DNA from: JABDMH01 sp050298535
Lineage (GTDB): Bacteria > Bacteroidota > Bacteroidia > Chitinophagales > Saprospiraceae
Length of the DNA: 64,000 nucleotides
Assembly (NCBI GenBank): GCA_050298535.1
Contig: JBNKUI010000087.1
Location: forward strand, 903,158 to 967,157
Direction of reading: 5' to 3'
Shown here: positions 45,972 through 55,185 of the stretch, piece after piece
Layout of the letters: every line of letters begins with the position of its first letter
How positions within the stretch are numbered: the first letter of the stretch is position 1
Translations under genes and position numbers: made by a program
Notes under the pieces: generated by a model
What the model was told of the DNA's origin: nothing
The model's database searches: none
What the model saw: the letters and a program-made list of their open reading frames with translations, nothing else

Positions 45972-46649
45972 CGTCCAGCTTGACCAGGGTCCTGCTTCTA
46001 CGGGCCGCAATCGATTCACTTTTAGCATTTGAAGAAACTGATCTCTGCGGATTAATTCTGCACCAAGCGATCTGAGATGTGGAGTGTCCTGTTGACAATC
46101 GATCACTTCGTATCCAAGCCGAGCCAACTGTTGGGTGAGTAGTATTAAGCCATATTTGGACGCGTTAGAAACTCTTGAAAACATCGATTCTCCAAAGAAT
46201 ACTTTCCCCAGGCTGAGGCCATAGAGACCTCCAACCAATTTGCCTTCCTGCCAGATTTCTACTGAATGAGCGATCCCTAAATGATGCAGGTAGCAGTATG
46301 CCTGCAGCATTTTATCCGTGATCCATGTACCTTCCTGACCCTTTCGATTGATATGTTGGCAAAAGGATATTGCTTCCTCAAAACTGTGATCAACGGTGAC
46401 CCGAAAAGGTTGCTTTCGGAGTAGTGATCGCATGCTTTTGGAGATTTTTAAGTGATCCGGGAACAATACACATCTTGGATCCGGGCACCACCATAAAATG
46501 TCATAGCCTTCCGAATACCAGGGAAAAATTCCAAAGTGATAGGCTAATAAGAGTCTTTGGGGAGAAAGATCTCCTCCTATGGCCAAAAGACCTTCTTTAG
46601 AGGCTGATGACGGGTGAGGAAAGTACAAACCGGGACCCCTTCGTGCCAT
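45954..46649 (-). CDS. aat: Leucyl/phenylalanyl-tRNA-protein transferase
   Basis: Adds Leu or Phe to proteins with N-terminal Arg or Lys, marking them for ClpAP. 231 residues. Seen: LYFPHPSSASKEGLLAIGGD, AYHFGIFPWYSEGYDILWW, PDPRCVLFP and WITDKMLQAYCYLHHLGIAH, GGLYGLSLGKVFFGESMFS. Normal length. Last gene of peroxiredoxin, clpS, aat. Confidence 0.96.
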   Translation of the reverse strand: MARRGPGLYFPHPSSASKEGLLAIGGDLSPQRLLLAYHFGIFPWYSEGYDILWWCPDPRCVLFPDHLKISKSMRSLLRKQPFRVTVDHSFEEAISFCQHINRKGQEGTWITDKMLQAYCYLHHLGIAHSVEIWQEGKLVGGLYGLSLGKVFFGESMFSRVSNASKYGLILLTQQLARLGYEVIDCQQDTPHLRSLGAELIRRDQFLQMLKVNRLRPVEAGPWSSWTLRPTI

Positions 46650-46663
46650 GATTCCCTTTGTAC

Positions 46664-46984
46664 CTAGTTAGACATCTCTTCGATTACAGCGGATAGTCCC
46701 CGTTCTACGAGGGCGTCCTTTTTAGGTTTTAAGGCACGAAATGTATCCGTTTTCACGATGGCCTTGCCCTTGAAGTGTATCAGTAGGGACAACTGTTCTG
46801 CTTGCTCAAAACTATGTTGCAGTATGTCTATGAAGCATTCAATGACCCAGTCAAAGGTATTCACATCGTCATTGTATACTACGAGTTGGGCAGCATTGCC
46901 AATGTCCTCCTCTGTATCATCTACTACTAAGGGTTCTGTGTCTTCAGAATAGGGTTTTACCATATATTTTATGTTCTTATGCAT
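46664..46984 (-). CDS. clpS: ATP-dependent Clp protease adaptor ClpS
   Basis: N-degron recognition adaptor for ClpAP. 106 residues: a flexible acidic N-terminus, then LVVYNDDVNTFDWVIECFID with the Asn-Asp pair of the binding pocket, SLLIHFKGKAIVKTD and the C-terminal helix ALVERGLSAVIEE. The first ATG (46984) overlaps the peroxiredoxin stop by 8 bp; Met8 (46963) is an alternative. Stop lies 14 bp before aat, so substrate tagging and recognition are co-expressed. Confidence 0.93.
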   Translation of the reverse strand: MHKNIKYMVKPYSEDTEPLVVDDTEEDIGNAAQLVVYNDDVNTFDWVIECFIDILQHSFEQAEQLSLLIHFKGKAIVKTDTFRALKPKKDALVERGLSAVIEEMSN

Positions 46985-47453
46985 GGGTTTTAGATGCTAA
47001 TACAGCGGCTATCTTCTGTAAATCTGGCATCTCTCCCGGATTTTCCATGACTTCTCGATGTACCAGCGTTCCCACAGGGTCTATTATAAATACGGCACGC
47101 TTTGATACTCCTTTCATTTCGTATCCAAATTCTTCATGAAGTGCATCATAGGCCCTGCTAACCTCTTTATTGAAATCAGAAAGCAAGGGGAATCCAATGT
47201 TGTGGACTTTTCGAAACTCCGCTAAAGTATATAACGAATCCACGGATATTCCGAATACATGAGCATTTAGATTTTTGTACCCATTGTATTCATCCTGCAC
47301 ACATTTTAATTCCTCTGTACAAACCCTGCTGAAGGCCAGCGGAAAAAATAGGAGCACGACATGAGATCCACGAAAAGAATCCAGGCTCACTTGGCTTTTA
47401 TCGTGTGCTCTTAATGTAAAAATGGGCGCTTTTTCTCCTAACTTTAGTTCCAT
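46977..47453 (-). CDS. Peroxiredoxin, AhpC/TSA superfamily (BCP/AhpE-like)
   Basis: 158 residues from ATG 47453. Thioredoxin fold with GEKAPIFTLRAHD, active site FPLAFSRVCTEELKC (peroxidatic Cys45; the usual Thr two or three residues before it is Ser42), VFGISVDSLYTLAEF, FPLLSDFNKEV and RAVFIIDPVG. A second Cys51 lies six residues on, close to but not at the BCP resolving position. A longer GTG-started frame to 47477 begins inside the promoter-like site and is rejected. First gene before clpS and aat. Confidence 0.9.
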   Translation of the reverse strand: MELKLGEKAPIFTLRAHDKSQVSLDSFRGSHVVLLFFPLAFSRVCTEELKCVQDEYNGYKNLNAHVFGISVDSLYTLAEFRKVHNIGFPLLSDFNKEVSRAYDALHEEFGYEMKGVSKRAVFIIDPVGTLVHREVMENPGEMPDLQKIAAVLASKTHA

Positions 47454-47476
47454 ATACACACATCTTGTACAAGGCA

Positions 47477-47484
47477 CAAAAATA
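47477..47484 (-). promoter_or_regulatory. Candidate -7 element for peroxiredoxin-clpS-aat
   Basis: Minus strand TATTTTTG; start expected near 47471, ~18 bases before the ATG at 47453. No -33 element at standard spacing. Confidence 0.4.
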
Positions 47485-47612
47485 AGTTTTTCTATTCAAA
47501 TTGATTTAAGTACACGTGCTAACCTGGTCTAGAAATGTGGCATTCAAAGTATCTCAGTGAGTTTTCAGCAGCCACTTTCTCATACTGACTCTTTTTACCT
47601 GTATTTTGCGTT

Positions 47613-48497
47613 ATGCAATCGTTTTGGACACGTCACAGAGCAACTATCCAACTTCACAGTGCTGTTCTATTGTTCGGCTTTGCTGCCATTCTCGGAGACT
47701 TGATTTCGCTCCAGGCTATTCCACTGGTCTGGTGGAGATTAGGTATCACTTGTCTGAGTTTGCTCTTTTTGGTGCCTGTCAGAAAATACATAGAGCGGAC
47801 CAGGACTGAAGACTTACTCCGTTGGATGGGGATTGGCATTATCGTCACGATACATTGGATTACCTTTTTTGCTTCGATCAAGTTAGCAAATGCTTCGGTT
47901 GCTTTGGTGTGCCTGGCCACCACTACGTTTTTTACGGCTGTGTTTGAACCTCTATTACTAAAATCAAAATGGCACTGGTACGAATCAATGATTGGAATAT
48001 TGATGGTGCCAGGGATGTGGTTAGTAGTGCGTGCCGTGGATCAGGTCATGATCGAGGGTGTATTGTATGGAATTATCTCTGCTATGCTTCTTGCCCTCTT
48101 TGGAGTGATGAATAAGTCGGCAGTTGAAAAGTCAAGTCCCATGTTTATAACATTGGTAGAGTTATTTACTGGATTTGTAATATTGGGAATATATATCTTT
48201 TTATTTCGCAGTGGCTCTGCTGTCATGCCTAAAGGTTGGGATTGGTTATTTCTGTTGCTTTTAGCCCTGGGCTGTACCACGATTGGCTATGTTCTGGTGC
48301 TATATGCTTTAAGAAAACTCAGTGCCTTCTCATCGATGATGGCATTCAACCTGGAACCCATCTATGGAATTCTCCTGGCCGCGATATTACTGGATGACAG
48401 TCGTGAGCTCGACATGAACTTCTACGTCGGAGCCGCTATAATTGTTGGTTGTATATTTGTTTATCCATTGTTGCTAAGAAGGCTGGGTAAAAGATGA
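47613..48497 (+). CDS. EamA/DMT-family membrane transporter
   Basis: 294 residues with ten hydrophobic helices in two repeats of five; WWRLGITCLSLLFLVPV and LAPLL-like FEPLLLKSKWHWYESMIG resemble the first EamA repeat, and FSSMMAFNLEPIYGILLAAILL the second. Basic C-terminus in the cytoplasm. Substrate unknown (the family moves amino acids and metabolites). Start of a three-gene run; the stop overlaps the methyltransferase ATG by 4 bp. Confidence 0.88.
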   Translation: MQSFWTRHRATIQLHSAVLLFGFAAILGDLISLQAIPLVWWRLGITCLSLLFLVPVRKYIERTRTEDLLRWMGIGIIVTIHWITFFASIKLANASVALVCLATTTFFTAVFEPLLLKSKWHWYESMIGILMVPGMWLVVRAVDQVMIEGVLYGIISAMLLALFGVMNKSAVEKSSPMFITLVELFTGFVILGIYIFLFRSGSAVMPKGWDWLFLLLLALGCTTIGYVLVLYALRKLSAFSSMMAFNLEPIYGILLAAILLDDSRELDMNFYVGAAIIVGCIFVYPLLLRRLGKR

Positions 48498-49147
48498 ATA
48501 GAAAAAGTGACTTGAGAAATGGTCTTGATGGTATAAGGAAATATGCTGAAGCACATTCGTCGTTCCCTCCAGATTATCTGGTGTCATTGGAGAGAGCAAC
48601 TCATTTGCGCACCCTGGCTCCCCAGATGATTTCAGGACATTTGCAGGGCAGGCTTTTAAGTATGATCAGTTATATGATTAAGCCTGATGCCATCCTGGAG
48701 ATTGGAACCTTTACAGGATATGCTACTTTGTGCCTGGCAGAAGGATTGATCCCCGAGGGAAAAATCCATACGATTGAAATTAACGAGGAGTTAGTACGCG
48801 GGTTTGCACCTTTTTTGAATAATTCTCCGCATCGATCTAAAATTGTTCAGCACGCAGGTGACGCATTAAAGATTATCCCAGGTCTTGAGCCGATTTTCGA
48901 TCTGGTTTTTATTGATGCATCGAAGACTGACTATCAGGAGTTTTTTGATTTATCCCTCGACAAAACAGTAAAGGGTGGGTTTATTTTGGTAGATAATGTT
49001 CTTTGGAGTGGTAAGGTATGTAATGAGCCAATGGATGCTGATACAAGATCCATAGATCACTTTAATAAAATGGTACTTGAGGATGAAAGGGTAGAGAATA
49101 TGATTCTTCCAATAAGAGATGGACTGATGCTATGTCGAAAAAAATAG
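48494..49147 (+). CDS. SAM-dependent O-methyltransferase (class I, COMT-like)
   Basis: 217 residues. Seen: ILEIGTFTGYATLCLAEGL (SAM loop), IHTIEINEEL, FDLVFIDASKTDYQEFFDL and the metal-site segment GGFILVDNVLWSGKV. This is the catechol/caffeoyl-CoA O-methyltransferase-like group common in bacteria, substrate unknown. Overlaps both neighbours (4 bp and 16 bp). Confidence 0.92.
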   Translation: MNRKSDLRNGLDGIRKYAEAHSSFPPDYLVSLERATHLRTLAPQMISGHLQGRLLSMISYMIKPDAILEIGTFTGYATLCLAEGLIPEGKIHTIEINEELVRGFAPFLNNSPHRSKIVQHAGDALKIIPGLEPIFDLVFIDASKTDYQEFFDLSLDKTVKGGFILVDNVLWSGKVCNEPMDADTRSIDHFNKMVLEDERVENMILPIRDGLMLCRKK

Positions 49148-50079
49148 GATCTGATAAAAACGTATATCGAAAAGTTTGTAGTGAACATGATTTACCTGTG
49201 TTTTTTCAGGATTGGTGGCTAGATGCTGCCTGCATTGAGGGTGAGTGGAAGGTCCTATACTATTTGGAGGATCCCAATGTCGTGGCTGTATATACCTATT
49301 TCGAAAAAAGAAAGGGTCCCTTTCAATATGTTTCTATGCCATGGTTGACACGTTTTATGGGGCCATTATTTTTGAAAGATTTCTCAGAGCGAAAAAAACA
49401 AAGAATACTCCAGCAGCTTATTGATCATTTACCCGCATATGATGGGTTTGAACAAGCGCTATTTTACGAGATTCAAAATTGGCTGCCTTTTAAATGGTCG
49501 GGATATGAGCAGACAGTAGCATACTCCTATGTACTTAATGATCTCAGCAACTTAGATCAAGTTCGGGCAGGAATGGATGTTGATTATCGAAACAATAAGT
49601 TGCGCAAAGCTGAATCGAGATTTACAATCAAGGTGAATTCGCATATCAGTGATCTATGGGACTTATTTCAAGCACCTTTTATGAGGCAAAAAATTAAGAT
49701 GCCTCTTAGTCGATCATTCTTCATGTCGATGGTCGAGCTTTCCTTAGAAAGAGGTCAGGGAGCAGTCTTGAGTGCGGTAGATGTCAATGGAGTCCCACAT
49801 GGCTGTTGCTTTATTGTTTGGGATCACGACACCGCCTACCTTTTAATGACTGGAGAGAATCCTGCCCAGGAAAGATCGGAAGCAGTTGTATATGTAGTCT
49901 GGAAGGCTATTGAGTATGCGAGTAACTTGAAGGCATGCAATCGATTCGACTTTTTGGGTGGCATGCAGCAGCGCCTGGAGCGGACTCGTAGGCAATTTGG
50001 TGCGTCGCAAAACGCCTACTTCCTGATTTCCAAGAAGAAATTAATCTTTAAAATTTTACAGAAGATTCGATCTAATTGA
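49132..50079 (+). CDS. FemAB/GNAT-like N-acyltransferase, function unknown
   Basis: 315 residues. The fold pattern looks like a FemAB-type double GNAT: FFQDWWLDAACIEGEWKVLYY at the start, a cleft-like segment (YVSMPWLTRFMGP), DYRNNKLRKAESRFTIK, and a C-terminal half GAVLSAVDVNGVPHGCCFIV, NRFDFLGGMQQRLERTRRQFG typical of lipid II amino acid or peptidyl transferases and their relatives. No signal peptide. Co-transcribed with the EamA and methyltransferase genes. Substrate unknown. Confidence 0.7.
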   Translation: MSKKIGSDKNVYRKVCSEHDLPVFFQDWWLDAACIEGEWKVLYYLEDPNVVAVYTYFEKRKGPFQYVSMPWLTRFMGPLFLKDFSERKKQRILQQLIDHLPAYDGFEQALFYEIQNWLPFKWSGYEQTVAYSYVLNDLSNLDQVRAGMDVDYRNNKLRKAESRFTIKVNSHISDLWDLFQAPFMRQKIKMPLSRSFFMSMVELSLERGQGAVLSAVDVNGVPHGCCFIVWDHDTAYLLMTGENPAQERSEAVVYVVWKAIEYASNLKACNRFDFLGGMQQRLERTRRQFGASQNAYFLISKKKLIFKILQKIRSN

Positions 50080-50092
50080 TTTTCTATACAAC

Positions 50093-51886
50093 TTAGAATT
50101 GTGTGACCATTCCAAAATGGACGCGTCCATTTCTAAAATTAAGAGGTTCATTCCGGTCTTTTCCAACCGCATATGAAATAGAAAATATACCGATTTTCGT
50201 CGCGAGATTTAAACCCAGACCAAAGCCATAAGGTCTGTCTGAAATTCTATTTGAGGTTGTATGTTGATCATAGTAGCCAAAGTCGAAAAAGGTGAAAATG
50301 TTTGAATTTCGATCTATGAGAAGGCGATATTCCAGTGTAGTAATATTATAGAAATTGGCAAAAATTACTTCCTCATTGAATCCTCTTAGGGTTTTTGTTC
50401 CTCCGATACGATACAGTTCATTTTGGAATAAGGATTCCCCACTCTTGATCCAACCTGTCTTATTAGATAGTAGTAGCGTGCTACTTTGAAATAGCGGCAG
50501 AAATATGTTTACGTTCGCATTGGTTCGAAATTGGAAGCTTCGAAGGTCTAGTGCGTCGTAAAGTGTATTGAAATCAAAGTCTTCATTTGTGGGATCCTTT
50601 AGTGAGGTAATAGTGAGATTTTTAGTAACCTTTTTAGTGCCAATACTAGCTCTGATATCTAGTGAGTGGCCCTTTCGAGGGTTCGGGCGGTAGTCTAGAT
50701 TCTCATGATGAAACTCAGATCCGAACAAATTGCGTCGAACATCAATGTTTTGCGGTAGTTTTTTTGTTTGAATGATGGTGCTCGTATCCACATTTAGAAG
50801 ATTGGTACCATCGCTTTCAGTAAAAAAGGAAAGATAATTATGTCCGGAAATTAAATATTGTAAACCCAGATGATATCCCAGATCAATGTAGGTCGAGTCT
50901 CTTTTGTAAAGGTCGAAGTGTGCATCTAGACCGAAAGGCCAGTCAAAAATGAAAGGGTAATTAAAGTCGATTTCTAGTTCCTGTACTCCTGGCTGAAGAT
51001 TTTCAAAATTCAGATGGATTCGTTCACCCGCTGCAAATTGATTGTACATGTCAACATTGATATTGCCGGTCAGTTGAAATCTCCGGTTAGGATCTGGACT
51101 GGGAAGTAATCCCAGTAGTATATCAAATTGATTCGCGTTTTTCTTATTCAGGTGCAAATGAACACGCGCACTATTTCCCAGGAAGTCAACGGTGGGAGAT
51201 TGATAGGCATCAACATATGGGAGACTCGACAATTGTTCGGGAGCCGAAAGTACTTTTTCCTTACTGAATAATTCACCGGTCTGCATGTCGAGAAAATGAG
51301 ATAGGTACCGATGTTTTAATGTTAAATCCCCCTTTATGTCAATCGACTCTATATAAATTGTGTCGTTCAATTCTACCTGCAATTTGGCTTTAATGACTTC
51401 ATTATGTACCTCAATGTCTTCCAGGTGTGCAGAGGCAAAGGGGTAACCGTTGTTTTCGGCATATGTAAGGATGAAATCAAAAAGAGCAGCGATCTCCTGA
51501 TAATTAAACTGCCGATTTTCCTGGATGTTTAACCCCGGAAGACCTTTTAGTGGGGGAGGAATATCCGAAAGATCTAAATATCCCAGTGAATATTTCGGCC
51601 CAATATGTAGAAAGATTTGTACAATATTTTCATCAGCTTCCACGCTGTCAATTGATGCCTCCAGATGTCCTGCATGATGCAGCATACTTACAATCGATCG
51701 CAGAGTGTCAGGCAATTCTTTTTGAGCCAATGAATCAGGCAGGATATAAGTATCAGAAATCGCCATTTCTTCGGCGTTAGTGCGCCATTGCACAGACAAT
51801 ACCTGGTTGTATCCATTTGTCAGACTTGCTACGATTACCAGTAAACTGATGAATACCCTTTGCAGTATGTGGCTTTTGATGGACAC
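50093..51886 (-). CDS. Omp85-superfamily outer membrane protein (BamA/TamA-like)
   Basis: 597 residues. Signal peptide (VFISLLVIVASLTNG), a periplasmic half with about two POTRA-like units (~50-170 and ~170-255; the second contains IYIESIDIKGDLTLKHRYLS), and a beta-barrel (~260-597) ending YAVGKDRNEPLNFRNGRVHFGMVTQF-like strand with terminal Phe. Loop 6-like element GGTKTLRGFNEE is present, with the RGF of the family. Smaller than BamA (~800). Divergent from hemW. Confidence 0.83.
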   Translation of the reverse strand: MSIKSHILQRVFISLLVIVASLTNGYNQVLSVQWRTNAEEMAISDTYILPDSLAQKELPDTLRSIVSMLHHAGHLEASIDSVEADENIVQIFLHIGPKYSLGYLDLSDIPPPLKGLPGLNIQENRQFNYQEIAALFDFILTYAENNGYPFASAHLEDIEVHNEVIKAKLQVELNDTIYIESIDIKGDLTLKHRYLSHFLDMQTGELFSKEKVLSAPEQLSSLPYVDAYQSPTVDFLGNSARVHLHLNKKNANQFDILLGLLPSPDPNRRFQLTGNINVDMYNQFAAGERIHLNFENLQPGVQELEIDFNYPFIFDWPFGLDAHFDLYKRDSTYIDLGYHLGLQYLISGHNYLSFFTESDGTNLLNVDTSTIIQTKKLPQNIDVRRNLFGSEFHHENLDYRPNPRKGHSLDIRASIGTKKVTKNLTITSLKDPTNEDFDFNTLYDALDLRSFQFRTNANVNIFLPLFQSSTLLLSNKTGWIKSGESLFQNELYRIGGTKTLRGFNEEVIFANFYNITTLEYRLLIDRNSNIFTFFDFGYYDQHTTSNRISDRPYGFGLGLNLATKIGIFSISYAVGKDRNEPLNFRNGRVHFGMVTQF

Positions 51887-51891
51887 TGGTT

Positions 51892-51899
51892 TATCTTTG
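51892..51899 (+). promoter_or_regulatory. Candidate -7 element for hemW within an inverted repeat
   Basis: TATCTTTG matches TAnnTTTG. It overlaps an 8-bp inverted repeat, ATCTTTGA (51893-51900) and TCAAAGAT (51905-51912) with 4 bases between. Leader to hemW would be ~38 bases. Confidence 0.35.
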
Positions 51900-51942
51900 A
51901 CTCTTCAAAGATGAGACAATTTTACATTGCTGAATCTAACTA

Positions 51943-53061
51943 ATGTCAGGACTATATCTACATATACCATTTTGTAAGCAGGCTTGCACTTATTGCAATT
52001 TTCACTTCTCTACAACAGGAGATAAAGCATCGATGTTGCATGCAATGCGCCATGAAATTAAGCTACAGCATACATTTTTAAAGGAACCATTACAGTCAAT
52101 TTACCTGGGCGGCGGCACACCTAGTATTTTATCCGCAAGTGAATTGAGCCAACTCTTTGACACCATCCACGCTTACTTCTCTATCGCTCCAGATGCAGAA
52201 ATTACCATGGAGGCTAATCCTGATGACTTACTTCCTGAAAAATTGCGGGAGCTTCAACAATTGTCTATAAATCGATTCAGTATTGGTGTGCAGTCTTTTC
52301 ATGATAATGACCTTCGATTCATGAATCGGGCACATTCCAGCCGTCAGGCACTGGACTCTATCAAACTGGCGCAAGACTATGGGTTCTCTAACATGAGCAT
52401 TGATCTTATCTACGGAGTCCCCGGACTAACAAATGAAGCCTGGCATCATAATTTAGAACAGACCAGAGGATTGGAGATTCCCCATCTATCCTGCTATGCA
52501 CTAACCGTCGAACCCAAAACAAGATTAGCCTACCAGGTGAGAAAAGAGAAGATCACCATGCCAGGAGATGATCTCGTCGAGGAGCAGTTCAAATATTTGC
52601 TACGTTTTGCTCGTGCTTCAGGTTATGATCACTACGAGATTTCAAATTTCTGTCAGGAAGGATACATGGCCGTACATAATACGAGCTACTGGAGACAACG
52701 AGATTATCTGGGGATAGGTCCTTCTGCTCATTCTTTTGATGGTGCTTCAAGGTATTGGAACGTTGCCAACAATAGTGCATATGTCAAATCACTGACAGAG
52801 GATATTCTACCACGAGAAGAAGAAGTATTGGACCTGCGGGACCACTATAATGAGTATATACTAACCGGATTAAGGACAAAGTGGGGGTGTCAGGAAAATA
52901 AGATAAAACATCAGTTTCATCCGTATTATGAAGTGTTCACACAAGGTATGGCATCCTATTTATCCAAAGGGTGGGTTGTTGCAGTAAACGGCTGCTATCT
53001 TCTGACTGATCAGGGAAAGTTATTTGCTGATCGAATTACGTCTGATCTCTTTGCAGTATGA
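51943..53061 (+). CDS. hemW: Radical SAM protein HemW (coproporphyrinogen III oxidase-like)
   Basis: 372 residues. Iron-sulfur motif Cys11-x3-Cys15-x2-Cys18 in LHIPFCKQACTYCNFHFS, then YLGGGTPSILSASEL, TMEANPDDL, NRFSIGVQSFHDNDLRFMNR, IDLIYGVPGL and LGIGPSAHSFDG. This four-element radical SAM is a haem chaperone in studied bacteria, not the HemN oxidase (HemN has an extra Cys just after CxxxCxxC; here Phe20 follows). Convergent with mutase, 1 bp apart. Confidence 0.94.
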   Translation: MSGLYLHIPFCKQACTYCNFHFSTTGDKASMLHAMRHEIKLQHTFLKEPLQSIYLGGGTPSILSASELSQLFDTIHAYFSIAPDAEITMEANPDDLLPEKLRELQQLSINRFSIGVQSFHDNDLRFMNRAHSSRQALDSIKLAQDYGFSNMSIDLIYGVPGLTNEAWHHNLEQTRGLEIPHLSCYALTVEPKTRLAYQVRKEKITMPGDDLVEEQFKYLLRFARASGYDHYEISNFCQEGYMAVHNTSYWRQRDYLGIGPSAHSFDGASRYWNVANNSAYVKSLTEDILPREEEVLDLRDHYNEYILTGLRTKWGCQENKIKHQFHPYYEVFTQGMASYLSKGWVVAVNGCYLLTDQGKLFADRITSDLFAV

Positions 53062-53062
53062 G

Positions 53063-55132
53063 TCACTCCTGATCCAGAAAGGATTCGAGTTTGTCTAATA
53101 GTTCGATGGCGGCCCCTGGTATCGCTGTCCCAGGCCCAAAGATGGCAAGTACTCCTGCCTCCCTCAATGCTTTGTGATCTGACTCAGGAATAATCCCACC
53201 AAGGATTACTTGAATATCGCCACGTCCAATTTCTTCCAATTTAGCTAATGTCTCGGGCAGAAGGCTGTTGTGCGCTCCAGCCATGGATGAAATACCCAAT
53301 ACATGCACGTCATTTTCTGCCGCTTGAATCGCCGCCTCTGCAGGTGTCTGAAACAGAGGACCTACATCCACATCAAACCCCAAATCAGCGAATCCTGAGG
53401 CAATGGCTCGTGCTCCACGATCATGACCATCCTGACCAAGTTTGGCGATCATGATACGAGGTCTCCTACCATACTTCTTGTAAAACAAGTTCGTTTTTTT
53501 TCTTGCTGCTTCAAATGCTGTCGAGTTCTTCATAGATGCCCCGTAGACACCTGAAATTAAGGTATTTCTACTCACATATCGCTCAAAAACCGATTCCATG
53601 GCTGAAGATATCTCACCGAGAGTAGCCCTAACCCTGGCAGCCTCGATGGCGTGTTCAAGAAGATTCATGCGAGTACTTCCTGCAGCGCGGGAGACTTTCT
53701 CCAACGCCTTTGCCACGGCTTGTTCATCTCTGCTCTCCTTCACTGCCTGTAACCTTTGCAACTGCCGCTGCATGACTTCCTGATTATCTACTTGCAAAAG
53801 CGGAATTTTAACTTTCTGTTTGGTCTTATGGAGGCTTACGCCCACCTTTTTTTCCTCTTCTTTATCCAGGGCGGCTTGCCGCTGAGCCGCGGCTGCTTCA
53901 ATTCTCCGTTTGGGTACACCTTGTTCTATCGCGTTTGTCATTCCTCCTAACGATTCGACTTCTTCGATGTGCTTTTTTGACTGATCGTACAGTGACTTCG
54001 TTAGTTTTTCAATGAGTAGATTTCCCCCCATGGGGTCAATGACATGCGTCAGACCGCATTTTTTTTGAAGAAAGAGTTGTGTCTCCCGTGCAATCTTTGC
54101 TGAGTGGTCAGTGGGTAGTGCAAGTGCTTCGTCCATAGCATTTGTGTGCAGGGATTGTGTGCCACCAAGTATGGCTGCCATCGCTTCGATCGTGGTCCGT
54201 GCTATATTGTTTACCGGAGCTTGCGCAGTAAGACTCCAGCCTGAAGTCTGCGAGTGCGTTCTTAACCATGAAGATTTTGGATGCCTGGGATTGAAAGTGC
54301 TAAGAGCTTCGGCCCATAATACCCTGGCGGCTCTCATTTTAGCAACTTCAGTGAAATGATCCATCCCAATACCCCAAAAAAATGAGATTCTTGGCGCAAA
54401 ATCATCGATGTCCAGGCCTGCTTTCAATCCTGTCCTAATATATTCCAGTCCATCGGCCAAGGTATAGGCTATCTCAAGATCTGCAGTGGCCCCTGCTTCA
54501 TGCATATGATAACCACTGACGCTGATGGAATTAAATTTTGGCAACTCCTTGGAAAGAAACTGAAAAAGATCGCCCACTATCCGCATCGAAGGTTTGGGTG
54601 GATAGATAAAGGTGTTGCGCACCATAAATTCCTTCAAAATGTCATTTTGAATGGTTCCGCGAAGTTTTTTAGGGTCTATGCCGAACTCTTCTGCCGCCAC
54701 AATGTAAAAGGCCATGATTGGAACAACGGCTCCGTTCATAGTCATTGAGACAGATATCTGATCCAGTGGAATATCAGAAAACAAGATTTTCATGTCTTCC
54801 ACTGTGTCGATGGCTACGCCTGCTTTCCCTACATCACCCAGCACCCTGGGGTGATCAGAGTCATAACCTCTGTGTGTTGCCAGGTCAAAGGCAACCGAGA
54901 GTCCTTTTTGTCCCCCGGCAAGATTCCGTTTGTAGAAGGCATTACTTTCTTCTGCAGTTGAAAATCCTGCGTATTGACGGATGGTCCATGCCCGGGTGGT
55001 ATACATAGTTGCATAAGGTCCACGCAGATAAGGATAGACTCCGGGATAGGGAGGAATGGCCTTGTCATAGACAGTCTCGTGATTAATGGGCGAATACCCA
55101 TATTTACTCAAGTCCAATGGATCAAACGACAT
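53063..55132 (-). CDS. Methylmalonyl-CoA mutase, catalytic (large) subunit
   Basis: Adenosylcobalamin enzyme interconverting methylmalonyl-CoA and succinyl-CoA. 689 residues. TIM-barrel substrate domain (~1-520) with YATMYTTRAWTIRQYAGFST, GLSVAFDLATHRGYDSDHPR, SGYHMHEAGA, RTHSQTSGWSLTAQ and TNAMDEALALPTDHSAKIAR; B12 domain with RIMIAKLGQDGHDRGA (His570 lower ligand), VHVLGISSMAGAHNSL and VILGGIIPESD. The small subunit and the MeaB chaperone are not in the window. Length is slightly short of the usual ~715. Confidence 0.94.
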   Translation of the reverse strand: MSFDPLDLSKYGYSPINHETVYDKAIPPYPGVYPYLRGPYATMYTTRAWTIRQYAGFSTAEESNAFYKRNLAGGQKGLSVAFDLATHRGYDSDHPRVLGDVGKAGVAIDTVEDMKILFSDIPLDQISVSMTMNGAVVPIMAFYIVAAEEFGIDPKKLRGTIQNDILKEFMVRNTFIYPPKPSMRIVGDLFQFLSKELPKFNSISVSGYHMHEAGATADLEIAYTLADGLEYIRTGLKAGLDIDDFAPRISFFWGIGMDHFTEVAKMRAARVLWAEALSTFNPRHPKSSWLRTHSQTSGWSLTAQAPVNNIARTTIEAMAAILGGTQSLHTNAMDEALALPTDHSAKIARETQLFLQKKCGLTHVIDPMGGNLLIEKLTKSLYDQSKKHIEEVESLGGMTNAIEQGVPKRRIEAAAAQRQAALDKEEEKKVGVSLHKTKQKVKIPLLQVDNQEVMQRQLQRLQAVKESRDEQAVAKALEKVSRAAGSTRMNLLEHAIEAARVRATLGEISSAMESVFERYVSRNTLISGVYGASMKNSTAFEAARKKTNLFYKKYGRRPRIMIAKLGQDGHDRGARAIASGFADLGFDVDVGPLFQTPAEAAIQAAENDVHVLGISSMAGAHNSLLPETLAKLEEIGRGDIQVILGGIIPESDHKALREAGVLAIFGPGTAIPGAAIELLDKLESFLDQE

Positions 55133-55185
55133 ATTCCCAAGATACTTGATTTTTAACTTGCTGGGATGTAGATGATGCAGTGAAC

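Noticed and set aside
47454..47477. GTG start eight codons upstream for the peroxiredoxin
   Set aside because: It coincides with the -7-like element and adds residues not usual in the family.
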